NCBI GenBank assembly: GCA_029864945.1
Contig: JAOTSL010000010.1
Coordinates: forward strand, 1 to 24,081
Origin: Gammaproteobacteria bacterium
Lineage (GTDB): Bacteria > Pseudomonadota > Gammaproteobacteria > S012-40
DNA length: 24,081 nucleotides
Reading direction: 5' to 3'
Part shown: positions 23,375-24,081 of the stretch, piece after piece
How the letters are laid out: each line of letters opens with the position of its first letter
How positions within the stretch are numbered: the first letter of the stretch is position 1
Position numbers and translations under genes: made by a program
Notes under the pieces: generated by a model
What the model saw: the letters and a program-made list of their open reading frames with translations, nothing else
The model's database searches: none
What the model was told of the DNA's origin: nothing

Positions 23375-24081
23375 TTAATTTCGCTGATATCTCGCCAACC
23401 AGCCAAACGCCAATAAAATCACGAAAAGTGCAGCGTTTGCGGGTATTTGCAAATTAAAATCAACAGCAGAGTGAATCATAATAGCGACAACCCCCATGGT
23501 TGCCGAAAACCCAACACCCCTCATAAAATAGGAACGCCTGATAAATTGTGCTTGAATCGACTTTATAAAACTCCATACCACGATTACTGACAACAATGCC
23601 ATGCCGATCAAACCAAATTCACTGCCAAACTCAAGATAATCATTGTGAGCGTGATCAATATACCCAGAAAACGATTCTGACTTGAATTTTGGGAAAACCT
23701 CGGCAAAAGTATCGCCGCCACTGCCCGTCAGTAAAAATGCGTGTAAGTGATTCACCGCATAAATATCGACCTCATCACGAATTTCAGTCGCAAAGCTTGT
23801 TTGTTCGATTCTGTCTTTTACCTTATCAATACCAAACCAGGCACCAACAATAAACAGATCAATCACAATCAAACTAATAAATAAAATCAAAATCGGGCGT
23901 ACCGAATGTATCGATACCTTGCCTTTTCTCGACATCCACCACAACCCTAACAAAACAATAACACCTGCAATCGCCAAACTGAAGAAAAAAGCCGAATTAC
24001 CCATGCGTGAACGGGTTAAAACTAACGCAATCACCATAATTGCAAGCGCTATCCGAATTCGCGCTTTAGGGCCAAGCAAAG
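23375..24081 (-). CDS. O-antigen ligase/polymerase-like protein (Wzy/WaaL family), 5' end outside the window
   Basis: At least 235 C-terminal residues of a polytopic membrane protein are visible. Helices lie at about 8-22, 28-48, 65-87, 155-170, 190-205 and 212-228 of the visible part. A loop near 105-150 has the family motif HNDYLEFGSEFGLIGM, with HLHAFLLTGSGGDTFAEVFP before it, as in the Wzy_C region of O-antigen ligases and exopolysaccharide polymerases. The codon at 24077-24079 is TTG, probably an internal leucine, so the true start lies beyond 24081. The next gene on the strand is the barrel gene after 115 bp. Polymerase rather than ligase fits the exopolysaccharide context, but the sequence does not decide it. 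Confidence 0.88.
   Translation of the reverse strand, partial: LLGPKARIRIALAIMVIALVLTRSRMGNSAFFFSLAIAGVIVLLGLWWMSRKGKVSIHSVRPILILFISLIVIDLFIVGAWFGIDKVKDRIEQTSFATEIRDEVDIYAVNHLHAFLLTGSGGDTFAEVFPKFKSESFSGYIDHAHNDYLEFGSEFGLIGMALLSVIVVWSFIKSIQAQFIRRSYFMRGVGFSATMGVVAIMIHSAVDFNLQIPANAALFVILLAFGWLARYQRN

Overview
The window looks like chromosomal DNA of a moderately AT-rich gammaproteobacterium. The gene order pyrG-kdsA-eno and the tgt-yajC-secD-secF block are typical of that class. LPS (KDO) synthesis, lipoproteins, a two-SLBB polysaccharide export protein and a BBP2-type barrel all point to a Gram-negative outer membrane. The genus cannot be named from this sequence alone. No tRNA, rRNA, CRISPR array, transposase or phage gene was seen.

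Layout. (1) 1-970: a plus-strand LPP20-like lipoprotein gene ending at a bidirectional terminator. (2) 983-4843, minus: pyrG, kdsA and eno. pyrG and kdsA overlap by 4 bp. KdsA carries the metal-binding residues of the metal-dependent class rather than the E. coli class. (3) 5241-7438, plus: a 77-residue protein, a response regulator whose N-terminal domain is a paralogue of that 77-residue protein, and a lipoprotein-like protein with nine 23-residue MORN repeats. (4) 7503-12207, minus: tgt, yajC, secD and secF, with a shared terminator and an unexplained multi-branched inverted repeat between yajC and secD. (5) 12656-13921, minus: a bactofilin and an orphan ParA-type ATPase with a strong terminator. 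(6) 14238-15771: a VOC/glyoxalase-like gene (minus), then divergently a YebC/YeeN-family gene (plus). (7) 15764-24081, minus: the end of an exopolysaccharide cluster, comprising a Wzy/WaaL-like protein cut by the window edge, an outer-membrane barrel, an OPX export protein, a Wzc-type chain-length regulator/tyrosine kinase, and a membrane-anchored TPR-like protein, followed 5 bp later by DNA polymerase II.

How the genes work together. In the exopolysaccharide block, the Wzy-like protein would polymerise repeat units. The Wzc-like co-polymerase would set chain length and recruit the OPX protein, which lacks an obvious outer-membrane helix and probably uses the neighbouring barrel as the exit pore. 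The Wzc gene is interrupted: a one-base shift near 19160 separates the kinase core from its tyrosine-rich tail, which is intact in the next frame. A 142-bp element with 48-bp imperfect inverted arms lies at the end of that tail and includes its stop codon.

Most noteworthy are the Wzc frameshift, the adjacent inverted-repeat element, the branched structure upstream of secD, the small-domain/response-regulator paralogue pair beside a MORN lipoprotein, the bactofilin-ParA pair, and a hairpin inside the 3' end of polB that may terminate the converging yebC transcript.
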